A stretch of 38,552 nt of DNA from an uncultured bacterium (GTDB lineage Bacteria; Myxococcota_A; UBA9042; PHBI01): assembly GCA_938040325.1 (NCBI GenBank), contig CALHXW010000389.1, positions 1 to 38,552 of the forward strand. Direction: 5' to 3'. The position numbers were made by a program, and so were the translations under genes. A model generated the notes under the pieces. That model did no database searches and was not told the origin of the DNA. It saw nothing but the letters and a program-made list of their open reading frames with translations. Positions 25,310-34,500 of the stretch are shown here, piece by piece. Numbering within the stretch: the first letter of the stretch is position 1; every line of letters begins with the position of its first letter.

Positions 25310-26967
25310 TTCGTCACCGGCTTGAGCGACGTCATGGTCAGCAGGCAGGCCGGCATCTTATGAGGCGCCAGCGGTGCGTAGGGGTCAGCGGCGGTCGGAA
25401 AGCCCTCGATGCGCGAGGTGTTGTAGGCGCCCCAGAGCGGGTTGGCGAAGAGCGGAATCGCCGGCGCGGTGGCGACAAAGCGGCGCTGTAGCGCGTTGGA
25501 GAGCTCGCCTTGGGCGGCGCGCTCCGTCGTGACTTGGAACTGCTCGAGGAGCTTGGACGCGGCGGGGTCGGCGAAGCGATGCCAGTTGCCGCTGCTGGTC
25601 TCGCCGAGGGGCTTGCGCGTCTCGGCCGACATCAGCCACTTGTAGAAGCTGTAGGGAGTCGGCCCTTCGACAGACCAACCGATGGCCAGGTCGAAGTCGC
25701 CCTTTTGAACACGCTCGAACCACGCGCCAAACTCGTAGGTCTCGACCCGTGCGTTGACCCCGACCCCCTGCAAGCTGCGGGCAACCACCTGGGCGGCGCG
25801 CACCCAGTCAGACCAGCCGCTGACGACGATGATCGACGGCGACCAGTCGGCGGGGACGGCGGCCCCTGCGAGCAGACGCTTGGCAGCATCGGGGTCGAAG
25901 CGCGTCCAGTTATCGGCGTCGCCCGCAATGGCGCTTGGGTCGCGCCAGGCCGCATAGGTCTCAGACAGTCCGTGGGCTCGCGCCGGCGACGTGTAGTTAT
26001 ACATCGCGACCTCCACGAGCAGCTCGCGGTTGACCGCATGGGAGAGCGCTTTGCGAACGCTTGCTTTTTGGGTCGGTCCGCGCGCTGTGTTGGCGTAGAG
26101 GAAGACCATGCCGCCGCCCTCCGCGAACCAGTAGCCGTGGTGTTCGGGGTCGCGGTTGACGAAGACGCGGTCGACCGCGGGGATGAAGTTGCCGGACCAG
26201 TCCACCTCGCCCATGACGAGCGCGAGGTTCGCGGCGTCGTTGCTGACAAACGCGGGCAGCCGCAGCGCGTCGACCATGGGCTTACCGGGCTGCCAGTAGT
26301 GCGGGTTTTTTCCGAGCTCGTAGACTTGAGGCCGGAACGCGTTGATCTCGGTGAAGGGACCGGTGCCAACCGGTGTGGCGTCGGCGAAGCTGACCGGGTC
26401 TTTGACCTTGGCGTAGATGTGCTTGGCGACGATGGGTTGCTCCATGAGGTCGCCGAACCCAGGCGCATAGCGCTTGCTGAAGACAAAGCGCACACCGGTC
26501 GGTGAGGTCGCCTCAACCGACGCGAGAAAGCTCCAGACGGCGCGCTGATCGAGCGCCTTATGCTGCTTGACGAGGCCGAAGGTGAACGCGACATCCGCTG
26601 CGGTGAAGGGGGTACCGTCCGAAAACAAGACGCCGTCGCGAATGTCGACCTCAAGCGTGAGGTCATCGACCCAGCGCGCTGCCGTGGCAAGCCAGGGTGT
26701 CCAGCTGTCCTTGGCGGTGTTGAACACCATCATCGGCTCGTACACGCCGGCTGCGGCTGGCCAACGCGAGTTCGGCATCAAGGGGTTGAAGTTGCGCACC
26801 CACGTGGCCGATTGCTGGTGGCTGACCGTCACAACGCCCGAGCGTGCGGGAGGCTTGTCGGCAAGGCAGCCTGGGCCGGCAACGAGCGACCAGCCAACCG
26901 CTATGAGGAGCCCGACCAGACGTACACCTCGCCGGCGTTGGTGCCCGGCGTGGCTACCTCCGGGCAT
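25306..26967 (-). CDS. ABC transporter solute-binding protein, family 5 (Opp/Dpp type)
   Basis: From the ATG at 26967 the protein has 553 residues, with a signal segment (VRLVGLLIAVGWSLVAGPGC) that could be a non-standard lipobox at Cys34. The body is a family 5 binding protein: GVYEPMMVFNTAKDSWTPWLA, LTLEVDIRDGVLFSDGTPFTA, VRKALSHAVNRELLVEVAM and DFDLAIGWSVEGPTPYSFYKW are typical segments. Members bind peptides, nickel or, in several lineages, beta-gluco-oligosaccharides such as cellobiose. The gene lies 19 bases after a GH16 glucanase gene and in a locus full of beta-glucanases, so oligosaccharide binding is the better guess. Confidence 0.9.
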   Translation of the reverse strand: MPGGSHAGHQRRRGVRLVGLLIAVGWSLVAGPGCLADKPPARSGVVTVSHQQSATWVRNFNPLMPNSRWPAAAGVYEPMMVFNTAKDSWTPWLATAARWVDDLTLEVDIRDGVLFSDGTPFTAADVAFTFGLVKQHKALDQRAVWSFLASVEATSPTGVRFVFSKRYAPGFGDLMEQPIVAKHIYAKVKDPVSFADATPVGTGPFTEINAFRPQVYELGKNPHYWQPGKPMVDALRLPAFVSNDAANLALVMGEVDWSGNFIPAVDRVFVNRDPEHHGYWFAEGGGMVFLYANTARGPTQKASVRKALSHAVNRELLVEVAMYNYTSPARAHGLSETYAAWRDPSAIAGDADNWTRFDPDAAKRLLAGAAVPADWSPSIIVVSGWSDWVRAAQVVARSLQGVGVNARVETYEFGAWFERVQKGDFDLAIGWSVEGPTPYSFYKWLMSAETRKPLGETSSGNWHRFADPAASKLLEQFQVTTERAAQGELSNALQRRFVATAPAIPLFANPLWGAYNTSRIEGFPTAADPYAPLAPHKMPACLLTMTSLKPVTK

Positions 26968-26986
26968 CACGCGCCAAGTGGTCGCG

Positions 26987-27850
26987 CTATTGGGCACCGG
27001 CACGCTCAAACACGCGCACGTAGTCCACCAACATCGTCGCGGGGAACACACTGGGATCGGGCGGTCCGACGTAGTTACCGCCGACCGCCAGGTTCACCAG
27101 GATGAAGAACGGGTGGTTGAAGACCCAGCGGCGGTCGCCGAGCTGTGTGGGCGTCGCCACGAAGTAGACGGTGCCGTCGACAGACCACGCCACGCGGCTT
27201 GGGTCCCACTCCACCGCGAACGTGTGGAACCCGTTCGCGAACGTGTCGTCGCCATCGAGCAGGAAGCTGCCGCTCAGCGGGTCGCCGCCGGAGTACCCCG
27301 GACCATGCATCGCGCCGTGTGCGGCCCATGGCTCCTGGCCACGGTACTCCATGACGTCGATCTCGCCGCACTCGGGCCAGCCGACCTCCGCGATGTCGGC
27401 ACCGAGGAGCCAGAACGCTGGCCACAGCCCCGCCCCCAACGGAAGCTGGATGCGTGCCTCGAAGCGTCCATAGGCCCGCTCGAAGAGACCTTGGGTCTTC
27501 AGCCGTGCCGACGTGTAGTCGTTGCCTTGGTAGGATTCGGCTCGGGCGGTGATCGCAAGGTTCCCCTCGCCATCGAGCGAGGCGTTCTCAGGGCGATCGG
27601 TGTCGTACTCAAGCTGGTTGTTGCCCCAGCCGCCACCACCCACGTCAAAGGTCCACTTCGTGGCGTCGGGCAGCTGACCTGCAGGACCTTCAAACTCGTC
27701 GGACCAGACCATAACCCAGCGCTCGCCTGGCGGCTCGGTTGGGATGGGGTCGGCGGTCTCGCAGGCGGCTGAGCCGAGCGCGCCAGCTGAGAGCAGCACC
27801 ACGGCGGCCTGCCCCAACACGCGTGAGAATCGATGGGTCGTCTGGCTCAT
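26987..27850 (-). CDS. GH16 family beta-glucanase (laminarinase-type) lipoprotein
   Basis: The 287-residue protein has a lipoprotein signal (SAAC, Cys30) and a GH16 jelly-roll. The catalytic motif GEIDVMEY gives the nucleophile Glu163, assisting Asp165 and acid/base Glu168 in the E-x-D-x-x-E spacing used by laminarinases. Other family marks are WSDEFEG, LKTQGLFERAYGRFEARI and FFILVNLAVGG. It should cut beta-1,3 or mixed beta-1,3/1,4 glucan at the cell surface or in the periplasm. The ATG overlaps the stop of the ROK regulator gene by four bases, so it is the first enzyme of the leftward operon. Confidence 0.94.
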   Translation of the reverse strand: MSQTTHRFSRVLGQAAVVLLSAGALGSAACETADPIPTEPPGERWVMVWSDEFEGPAGQLPDATKWTFDVGGGGWGNNQLEYDTDRPENASLDGEGNLAITARAESYQGNDYTSARLKTQGLFERAYGRFEARIQLPLGAGLWPAFWLLGADIAEVGWPECGEIDVMEYRGQEPWAAHGAMHGPGYSGGDPLSGSFLLDGDDTFANGFHTFAVEWDPSRVAWSVDGTVYFVATPTQLGDRRWVFNHPFFILVNLAVGGNYVGPPDPSVFPATMLVDYVRVFERAGAQ

Positions 27851-29106
27851 GCGTGCCCCGCAGCCAACGGAAACGTTGTCGTGGTGTCGTCTCGGAGCGC
27901 CGGAAAGAGCGCGATGTCACGCAGTGCGTTCTGAAGGACCAGCATAGCGGCCCCCCGCGCGATGGCGTGCAGTCCGAGCGTGGAGATCACGACCGGAACC
28001 TCGCGCGATGTCAGCGGCGTACGCCCTGCAATGGTGGTCACCAGCGGCTCCAGCAGTCGGTCCCCGGCTTGGGTGATCGAGCCGCCCAGCACCACCCGCG
28101 ACGGACAGAGCAAGTTCAAGATGTTGGCGACTGCCACCCCAAGATAGCGCCCGGCGTCTGCCATCACCTCGCTAGCGACCGGATCGCCGGCAATCGCCGC
28201 TTCGATGAGCCGGTCGAGGTCGAGGTCGCCGCCATGCAGCCGAGAGCTCGGCGGCGAGCCACTCGCCGGTGTGAGTCGCTCCCTGGTGGCCCGCAGCAGC
28301 GCACCCGAGCCCGCCAAGGTGACGAGGCAGCCGGTCAGTCCGCACACGCACTGGCCACCCGCCGGGTCCACAAAGGTGTGCCCGACCTCGCCCGCCGTGC
28401 CGCGCGCCCCGCGGTAGATCTCGCCGCGCAGGAAGTAGCCAGCACCGATACCGGTCGCGACCTTGAGGTAGACAAGATCGTTGCCCGGGTCGTCGCCGTA
28501 CCAAGCCTCCGCGAGAGCCCCAAGGTTGGCGTCGTTGTCGATCCAGACGGGACGCCCGATGTGTTTCTCAAGGGCCGAGCGGGGATCGGTGTTGCGCCAC
28601 GCGGGCAGAATCAGTGCCGACAGCCGCCCCGACGCGTCGGGCGAGACAGGACTCGGCACTGCCAGCCCCGCGCCGACCAGTCGCTCGCGCGCGCCGGGCT
28701 GGCCGTCGAGCAGCGCATCCACCAGCGAGAACATCGTCTCGATCGCGCCGATGACGTCGTTGCGGACGTCGAGGCTGACCTTTGAAGCGTCGAGCACCTT
28801 GCCACGGAGATCGGTCAGCGCGACCGTGATGTGGCTCGCACCCATCGAGACGCCAAGCAACGTGAACGCGTCGTCACGAAACCCCACGAGGATCGGCCGG
28901 CGTCCGCCGCGCGAGTGCCCCGCTCCACGGTCTTCAACGAGGCCTGCGTTGATCAGATCGCTGACAAGCGCCGAGACGGTGGAGCGCGCTAGCTTCGTCT
29001 CGCGAGCGATGTCCGCACGCGAGACCTCGCACCGCTCCCACACCATGCGCAGCACCAACGCACGGTTGGCAACACGCATATCCGCCGAGCCGAGGGCCCG
29101 AGACAC
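27847..29106 (-). CDS. ROK-family transcriptional regulator
   Basis: The GTG at 29106 is chosen because GAGGGG (29112-29117) lies before it and the winged helix starts at once; longer frames begin inside the promoter. The 419-residue protein has an N-terminal helix-turn-helix (VSRADIARETKLARSTVSALVSD, about residues 27-49) and a ROK sugar-binding domain with WIDNDANLGA, GTAGEVGHTF and a zinc site formed by that His and C-V-C-x4-C (CVCGLTGC). The ATP-binding loop of ROK kinases (DIGGT) is replaced by GVSMGAS, so it is a regulator, not a kinase. ROK repressors of this layout respond to sugars. It heads the leftward operon and probably binds the two inverted repeats at 29221-29243 and 29343-29365. 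Confidence 0.93.
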   Translation of the reverse strand: MSRALGSADMRVANRALVLRMVWERCEVSRADIARETKLARSTVSALVSDLINAGLVEDRGAGHSRGGRRPILVGFRDDAFTLLGVSMGASHITVALTDLRGKVLDASKVSLDVRNDVIGAIETMFSLVDALLDGQPGARERLVGAGLAVPSPVSPDASGRLSALILPAWRNTDPRSALEKHIGRPVWIDNDANLGALAEAWYGDDPGNDLVYLKVATGIGAGYFLRGEIYRGARGTAGEVGHTFVDPAGGQCVCGLTGCLVTLAGSGALLRATRERLTPASGSPPSSRLHGGDLDLDRLIEAAIAGDPVASEVMADAGRYLGVAVANILNLLCPSRVVLGGSITQAGDRLLEPLVTTIAGRTPLTSREVPVVISTLGLHAIARGAAMLVLQNALRDIALFPALRDDTTTTFPLAAGHA

Positions 29107-29220
29107 TAGGCCCCCTCGGGCAGGAGCGTCGTGCGAGTGTCGTTGACGTCGATGATAGTCTCCAGCAATAGCTTGGGGGCGGCGCCTCAGGGCCGGCTCA
29201 ATGGCCGACATCCGCACGAG

Positions 29221-29243
29221 GTTTATTCGCTCGCCGAACAAAC
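29221..29243. promoter_or_regulatory. Candidate ROK operator, site 1
   Basis: GTTTATTCG, a five-base spacer CTCGC, and CGAACAAAC form an inverted repeat with eight of nine arm positions complementary. It overlaps the -10 box of the leftward promoter (29240-29245). The 11-mer CGAACAAACTA (29235-29245) reappears as its exact reverse complement, TAGTTTGTTCG, in site 2 at 29341-29351. The AACAAACTA half-site resembles the operator half-sites of the ROK regulator XylR of Bacillus. Confidence 0.6.
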
Positions 29244-29269
29244 TAACTGTCTCGAAGTTGCCCGGTCAA
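29240..29269 (-). promoter_or_regulatory. Predicted promoter of the ROK/GH16/transporter operon
   Basis: On the minus strand TTGACC (29264-29269) is followed after 18 bases by TAGTTT (29240-29245). The -35 matches the sigma-70 consensus in five of six bases; the -10 is weak. Transcription would start near 29233, leaving a leader of about 125 bases before the GTG at 29106. The -10 lies in operator site 1, which fits repression. Confidence 0.45.
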
Positions 29270-29317
29270 GTGGAAGGCAAGCTTTTGATTCAGCACCATT
29301 CGGCCGCCCCGCGTGAT

Positions 29318-29346
29318 TTGACAGAGAAGCTCAACGCCGATAGTTT
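29318..29346 (+). promoter_or_regulatory. Predicted promoter of the ATPase 2/GH1/GH-A operon
   Basis: TTGACA (29318-29323, exact -35 consensus) is followed by 17 bases and TAGTTT (29341-29346). Transcription would start at about 29353-29356, right at the ATG at 29356. That fits the absence of a ribosome binding site there and suggests a leaderless or nearly leaderless mRNA. The -10 lies in operator site 2. Confidence 0.5.
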
Positions 29347-29365
29347 GTTCGATGCATGGACAAAG
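29343..29365. promoter_or_regulatory. Candidate ROK operator, site 2
   Basis: GTTTGTTCG, a five-base spacer ATGCA, and TGGACAAAG have the same 9-5-9 geometry as site 1, with six of nine arm positions complementary. The left arm is exact to the strong arm of site 1. The site covers the end of the -10 box, the predicted start point and the start codon at 29356. Its centre is 122 bases from that of site 1. Confidence 0.5.
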
Positions 29366-30171
29366 CCAAATCGACGACGAGCCTCCTGCGGGTTGACGGC
29401 CTAACCCGACGCTTTCGAACCTCGAAAGGCGTCATCACCGCCGTCGGTGAGGTCTCCATGACCCTCGACCGCGGCGAGTCGGTCGCGCTGGTGGGTGGCT
29501 CGGGCAGCGGCAAGAGCACCCTCGGGCGGCTGATTGCGCGCTTGATCCTGCCCGACGCTGGGACCATGTTTCTCGACGGCCTGCTCATTCGTGCCGGACG
29601 CCGTCCAACCCGCCATGAGCGACGCTTGGTGCAGATGGTCTTTCAGGACCCGTTCGGCTCGCTCAACCCAGCGCGCACCGTGGCCGACCAGGTGATGCGT
29701 CCGCTTGTCATCCACGGGCTCCACCGCGGCCATGAGCGGCAGCGGGCAAGTGAGCTGCTCGAGCAGGTAGGCCTGAGCCCAGGAAGCGAGTTTCTCGACC
29801 GCTTTCCGCACTCGCTCTCCGGCGGGCAGCGACAGCGCGTCGCGATCGCCCGAGCGCTCGCGCCCGAGCCAAGCCTGCTCATCGCCGACGAGCCCACGTC
29901 GATGCTCGACGTCTCGATCCGTCTCGACGTCTTGCGGACGCTCCGGGACCTGACCGAGCACAAGGTCGGCCTCCTTCTGATCACCCACGACCTCGCAAGC
30001 GCGCGCTACCTCGCAGACCGCGTCATGGTCATGCAGGAGGGAAGCATCGTCGAGCAGGGCCCGATCGGCCAGGTCATCGACGCCCCCCAGCACCCCTACA
30101 CCCAGCAGCTGCTCGCAGCGGTTGCTCACCAGTCGCCACGGCGGACGCAGATGGAGAGGCCCCATGCCTAA
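29356..30171 (+). CDS. ABC transporter ATPase 2, OppF/DppF type
   Basis: The 271-residue protein has Walker A GGSGSGKST, the Q-loop MVFQDPFGSLNPA, signature LSGGQRQR, Walker B LLIADEPTSMLD, switch His in ITHDLA, and the short C-terminal HPYTQQLL of Opp-type ATPases. It is the missing second ATPase for the transporter encoded leftward at 22390-26967. Placing it on the divergent operon, before the beta-glucosidase, ties both operons to one transporter. No ribosome binding site is visible before the ATG. Its last eight bases overlap the GH1 gene. Confidence 0.92.
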   Translation: MDKAKSTTSLLRVDGLTRRFRTSKGVITAVGEVSMTLDRGESVALVGGSGSGKSTLGRLIARLILPDAGTMFLDGLLIRAGRRPTRHERRLVQMVFQDPFGSLNPARTVADQVMRPLVIHGLHRGHERQRASELLEQVGLSPGSEFLDRFPHSLSGGQRQRVAIARALAPEPSLLIADEPTSMLDVSIRLDVLRTLRDLTEHKVGLLLITHDLASARYLADRVMVMQEGSIVEQGPIGQVIDAPQHPYTQQLLAAVAHQSPRRTQMERPHA

Positions 30172-31570
30172 GATCTTTCCCAAGGACTTCCTCTGGGGCG
30201 CAGCAACAAGCTCCTATCAAATCGAGGGCTCGCTCGACGCGGACGGCCGCGGCCCCTCCGTCTGGGACACGTTTGCCGCGCGCCCAGGCGCGATCGAGGA
30301 CGGCACGGACGGTCGCGGCGCCTGCGACCACTACCGTCGCTACCGCCAAGACGTCGGCCTCATGTCGGAGCTTGGGCTCCAGGCCTACCGCTTCTCGATC
30401 GCCTGGCCGCGCATCCAGCCGACCGGCCGCGGCCCGGGTAACGCTGCGGGCCTGGACTTCTACGACCGACTGGTCGACGCCCTCCTTGAGAAGGGCATCG
30501 AGCCGTATGTGACGCTCAACCACTGGGACATCCCACAGGCGCTTCACGACGCCGGCGGCTGGCCAGCGCGGGGTACCGTCAAAGCCTTCGTCGACTACGC
30601 CGAGATCGTCGCGCGCCGGCTTGGAGACCGCGTCGCGTCCTGGTGCACCCACAACGAGCCGTGGTGCATCTCGCACCTCGGTTTCGTCAATGGTGAGCAC
30701 GCGCCCGGCGACAAAGATCTGCACCGCGGGATCCTCACGAGCCACCACCTGCTTCTGAGCCACGGTCTGGCCGTGCCGGTCATCCGCGAGCACGCGAAAC
30801 CCGGCGCCGACGTCGGCATCGTGCTCAACCTGGTGCCCGGCTTTCCCGCTTCCAACAGCCCGGCCGATGCCGACGCGCTGCGCCGCTTCGACGGGATGTT
30901 CAACCGCTGGTACTGCGACCCGCTCTTCGGCCGTGGCTACCCCCAGGATGTCGTCGACGACCACATCCACGACGGTGGACTTCCGGAAGGCTCGCGGGCG
31001 GACGCCCTGCCCTTCGTCCACCCGGGTGATCTTGAGGCCATCGCGACGCCGATCGACTACCTGGGCATCAACTACTACTCGCGCGCCATCTGCCGTGGCC
31101 CCGAGGAGGGCAACGCCGAGCGGATCATCGCCGAGCCGCCCGAGGACATCAAGACGGACATGGGCTGGGAGGTCTACCCCGACGGCCTCAGGCGTCTCCT
31201 CGTCGACGTCCACCAGACCTACCGCCCGAAAGCGCTCTACGTCACCGAAAACGGCGCGGCCTATGCGACCCCACCCAGTGACGACGGGCGGGTCCACGAC
31301 ACGCGGCGACTGAACTACTTCCATGGGCACCTGGGCGCCTGCCACGATGCCATCGCCGAGGGAGTGCCGCTCGCTGGCTACTTTGCCTGGTCGCTCTTTG
31401 ACAACTACGAGTGGGCGTTTGGCTACACCAAGCGCTTCGGTCTGGTGTGGGTCGACTACGACACCCAAGAGCGCATCCCGAAAGACAGCGCGCGCTGGTA
31501 CCGAGACGTGATCGCCGCCGGCGAGGTCCTCGACGTCGACGGCTACGGCGACAGCCGAGGCGACTCGTGA
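30164..31570 (+). CDS. GH1 family beta-glucosidase
   Basis: The 468-residue protein starts with the GH1 N-terminus FPKDFLWGAATSSYQIEG. Acid/base Glu165 lies in THNEPWC and nucleophile Glu362 in VTENGAAY. The C-terminal aglycone-site segment is WSLFDNYEWAFGYTKRFG. There is no signal peptide, so it is cytoplasmic and would hydrolyse imported beta-gluco-oligosaccharides to glucose. GGAGAGG (30152-30158) precedes the ATG at 30164; an in-frame ATG at 30122 lies deep in the ATPase gene and is not preferred. The stop overlaps the next GTG by four bases. Confidence 0.95.
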   Translation: MPKIFPKDFLWGAATSSYQIEGSLDADGRGPSVWDTFAARPGAIEDGTDGRGACDHYRRYRQDVGLMSELGLQAYRFSIAWPRIQPTGRGPGNAAGLDFYDRLVDALLEKGIEPYVTLNHWDIPQALHDAGGWPARGTVKAFVDYAEIVARRLGDRVASWCTHNEPWCISHLGFVNGEHAPGDKDLHRGILTSHHLLLSHGLAVPVIREHAKPGADVGIVLNLVPGFPASNSPADADALRRFDGMFNRWYCDPLFGRGYPQDVVDDHIHDGGLPEGSRADALPFVHPGDLEAIATPIDYLGINYYSRAICRGPEEGNAERIIAEPPEDIKTDMGWEVYPDGLRRLLVDVHQTYRPKALYVTENGAAYATPPSDDGRVHDTRRLNYFHGHLGACHDAIAEGVPLAGYFAWSLFDNYEWAFGYTKRFGLVWVDYDTQERIPKDSARWYRDVIAAGEVLDVDGYGDSRGDS

Positions 31571-34500
31571 CCCGCGGCTGGTCAGCGGCTGCGGCGGCTC
31601 TGTTGGTGTTTGCAGGTAGCCACTCGACCGTTGCCGCCGAGCCTGCACCGGCCGCCGATGCCGCGCCCGCCGTCACGCCTGCGGCCACGTCTCCACCAGC
31701 CGCTGTGCCAACGCCCCCCCGCGCGCCCGTCGCGCCGCCCAAAGCGGTCATGGCGCCGTCCGCCAGCCACGCCCCGGTCACGATCCACGCCGATGCCGGC
31801 GGCTGGAAGCTCCAGGTCGCTGGCCGCGACTTCATGGTGCTGGGCATGAACTGGGGCTACATGCCCATTGGCGAGAACTACACCTACGACTTCTGGGGCA
31901 AGAGCGACGCCTTCATCGAGGCGGCTCTCGCCGAGGAGATGGGGCTGCTCAAGGCCATGGGCATCAACGCCATCCGCCAGTACGTTGGCATCCCCGCGCG
32001 CTGGATCACCTACATCCACGACACCTACGGCATCTACACGATGCTCAACCACCCGATGGGACGCTACGGCCACTCGATCGACGGGGTCTGGATGGAGCCG
32101 ACTGACTACTCGGCGCCTCGAACACGCGAGGTCATCCGCGAGGAGATCCTGAAGCTCGCACGCGACTACAAGGACACCCGCGGCCTGCTGATGTGGCTGC
32201 TTGGCAACGAAAACAATTACGGCTTGCACTGGAAATCCCACGAGATCGAGGACCTCCCGGCAGACGACCAGCCGAGCGCTCGAGCCGCTTTCCTCTATAG
32301 CCTCTATGGCGAGGTCGTCGACGGCATCAAGGCCATCGACACCACGCGGCCGGTCGCGATCGCCAACGGCGACCTGCAGTACATCGACCTCATCGCCAAG
32401 CACGTCAAAGGCCTCGACATCCTCGGCACCAATGTCTACCGGGGCGCCTCCGCTCGAGACCTCTACCAGAAGGTGAAGGACCTGCTCGGCGTGCCGGTGA
32501 TGTACACGGAGTTCGGCTCCGACGCCTACAACGCCCGCGACCGTCGCGAAGACCACCAGGCCCAAGCCGCGCTGCTGCGCGAGCAGTGGCAAGAGATCTA
32601 CAGCCAGAGCTACGGCAAGGGGCTGGTCGCGAACTGCATCGGCGGCTTCATCTTCCAGTGGAGTGACGGCTGGTGGAAGTTTGGCCAGACGACCAACCTC
32701 GACAAGCACGACAACAACGCCAGCTGGGAAAACGGCGGCTACACCTTCGACTGGGTCGAGGGCGAAAACAACATGAACGAAGAGTGGTTCGGCATCGCAG
32801 CCAAAGGCCCGCGTGACGAGCGAGGGCTCTACCGCGTCACGCCGCGCAGCGCCTACTACCTCCTGCAAGAGGCGTTCAAGCTCGACCCCTACGCCCCGGG
32901 GACCGACCTCAGCACCATCCGCAGCCACTTCGGTCGGCTCGACCCGCGCGACTTCAGCACCCGCTATGCTGCCGACAGCGCTCAGCTGAAGCTCGACGCG
33001 CTCGGCATGGTCCGCGTCTCCGGCCTGCGGATGCGCTTTGACACGGTCACTACCGGCGGCGCGCGCCTGCTGCCGACCGAGCCCGATCCAGACGTGGACG
33101 GCTCGACCAGCATCGACCGGACCGCGGTACGTTTCGACCACCAAGAGTCGTTCTATGCCGACATCACGCTGGCGCCCGACCCGTCGCTGACGGCCACGAT
33201 GTCGCTGTCGGTGGTGCCGCACCACGCAGACAACGCCATCGACGAGATCTTCTGGGAGGACACCGACACCATCCTGCGCGTCTACCAGGCGAGCGTCGAC
33301 TACCAGCACGACTGGTTTGAGCTGACGGCGTTCTATCGCAAGGGGCACTTCCACTGGGCCCACGAGGGTGACTTCTTTGGTCTCTACCCCGAAGCCAACT
33401 ACCAGCCGGCGGTCGACCGCTACCAAGCGAACGCGCCCTACGGGATGGTGGTGACGGGCCGAAAAGCCCTCAAGGGGCTCAAGCTGGCGTTCGGCCCAGA
33501 GCTTTACTGGGGCGCAAACCCAGCGCTCTACGTGAAGTACAGCCGCACGTTCGGCGACTGGTCGCTGACGCTCATTCACCACGAGGACATCGCCCGCAAG
33601 GAGGCCGGCGAGTCGTCGGTGGCCATCCCCGAGCCCCTCACGCGCCGGACAACGCTCCACGCGGCCACGAGCTTTGGCCCCGTGAAGCTCGACATGGGCG
33701 GCATCGTTGCCGGCAGCAACCGGGTCGGCCAGCGCTTCACCAAGACCCAGGACGCGTCGACCGCTGAGAGCTACGCCGACAGCGGCTACGACGTCCTCGA
33801 CGACACCATTCGCCCGGTCGATACGCTGGGTGCGAAAGCGAAGGTGACGATCAGCGCGCCGCCTCTCTTCTGGTATGTTCAGGGGGCTTATAAGGGCCTC
33901 GTCGCCAACGGTGGCGCGGATCCGACGATCACGTTCACGGGCTGGCGCCTCAAGGAGGACGGGCGAGGCAACCAGTGGAACGTCATGACGGGCGCGGCGT
34001 TTAACATCGGCGACGTGCAGATCGCTCCGAACGTTCTCTACCAGCGCCCACTGGTGGGACCGCTGCCCGAGATCGAGAGCTTCTACAGCCAGCAGACCCA
34101 CACCTTCTACCCGGGCACGACGCGACGCGACATCCGAAGCAGCCCGTTCGCGGTTCGGGGCAACCGCGAGCAGCTTGCCGCGGAGCTCATGATCACCTGG
34201 GATCCGACCCCGGCAACCTGGCTTTGGATGTGGGACAACGACCTGCGCGAGAACGCAGACATCGCGCTGAGCCTCGACATCCTCTACCGCCACCAGCCAA
34301 CCTCGACGGACTCCGCGCTAGGCTACACGAACACGGGCATCCTGATTCCCATCGGCGCGCCGCCCGCGAAGGACGTCTGGGAAGTGATGGGCAGGGTTGT
34401 GGGGCGCCCTGCGCCGAACCTGCGCTATGTCGCACACCTGTGGGCGGGAACTGGCCAAGCCAATGGCGCCGACCCGCGACTGGTGACGCGCTTTGGCCTC

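Noticed and set aside
25306..26967. Reading the transporter as a peptide or nickel importer
   Set aside because: Sequence alone allows it, but the neighbours are all beta-glucan enzymes and a sugar-type ROK regulator, so oligosaccharide import is the better reading, with some doubt left.
29107..29241. N-terminal extension of the ROK regulator to an ATG at 29241
   Set aside because: That start codon would lie in the -10 box of its own promoter, and the extra 45 residues lack any motif; the GTG at 29106 has a ribosome binding site and leads straight into the helix-turn-helix.
30074..31648. Minus-strand open frame opposite the GH1 gene
   Set aside because: The composition is that of an antisense shadow; the plus strand has both catalytic Glu motifs of GH1.
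31582..34293. Long open frame on the minus strand (about 900 codons) opposite the hydrolase/barrel gene
   Set aside because: Its translation is Val/Arg/Asp/Ala-rich, has no domain motif, and is a by-product of the GC-rich codon bias of the plus-strand gene, which has a signal peptide and catalytic motifs.
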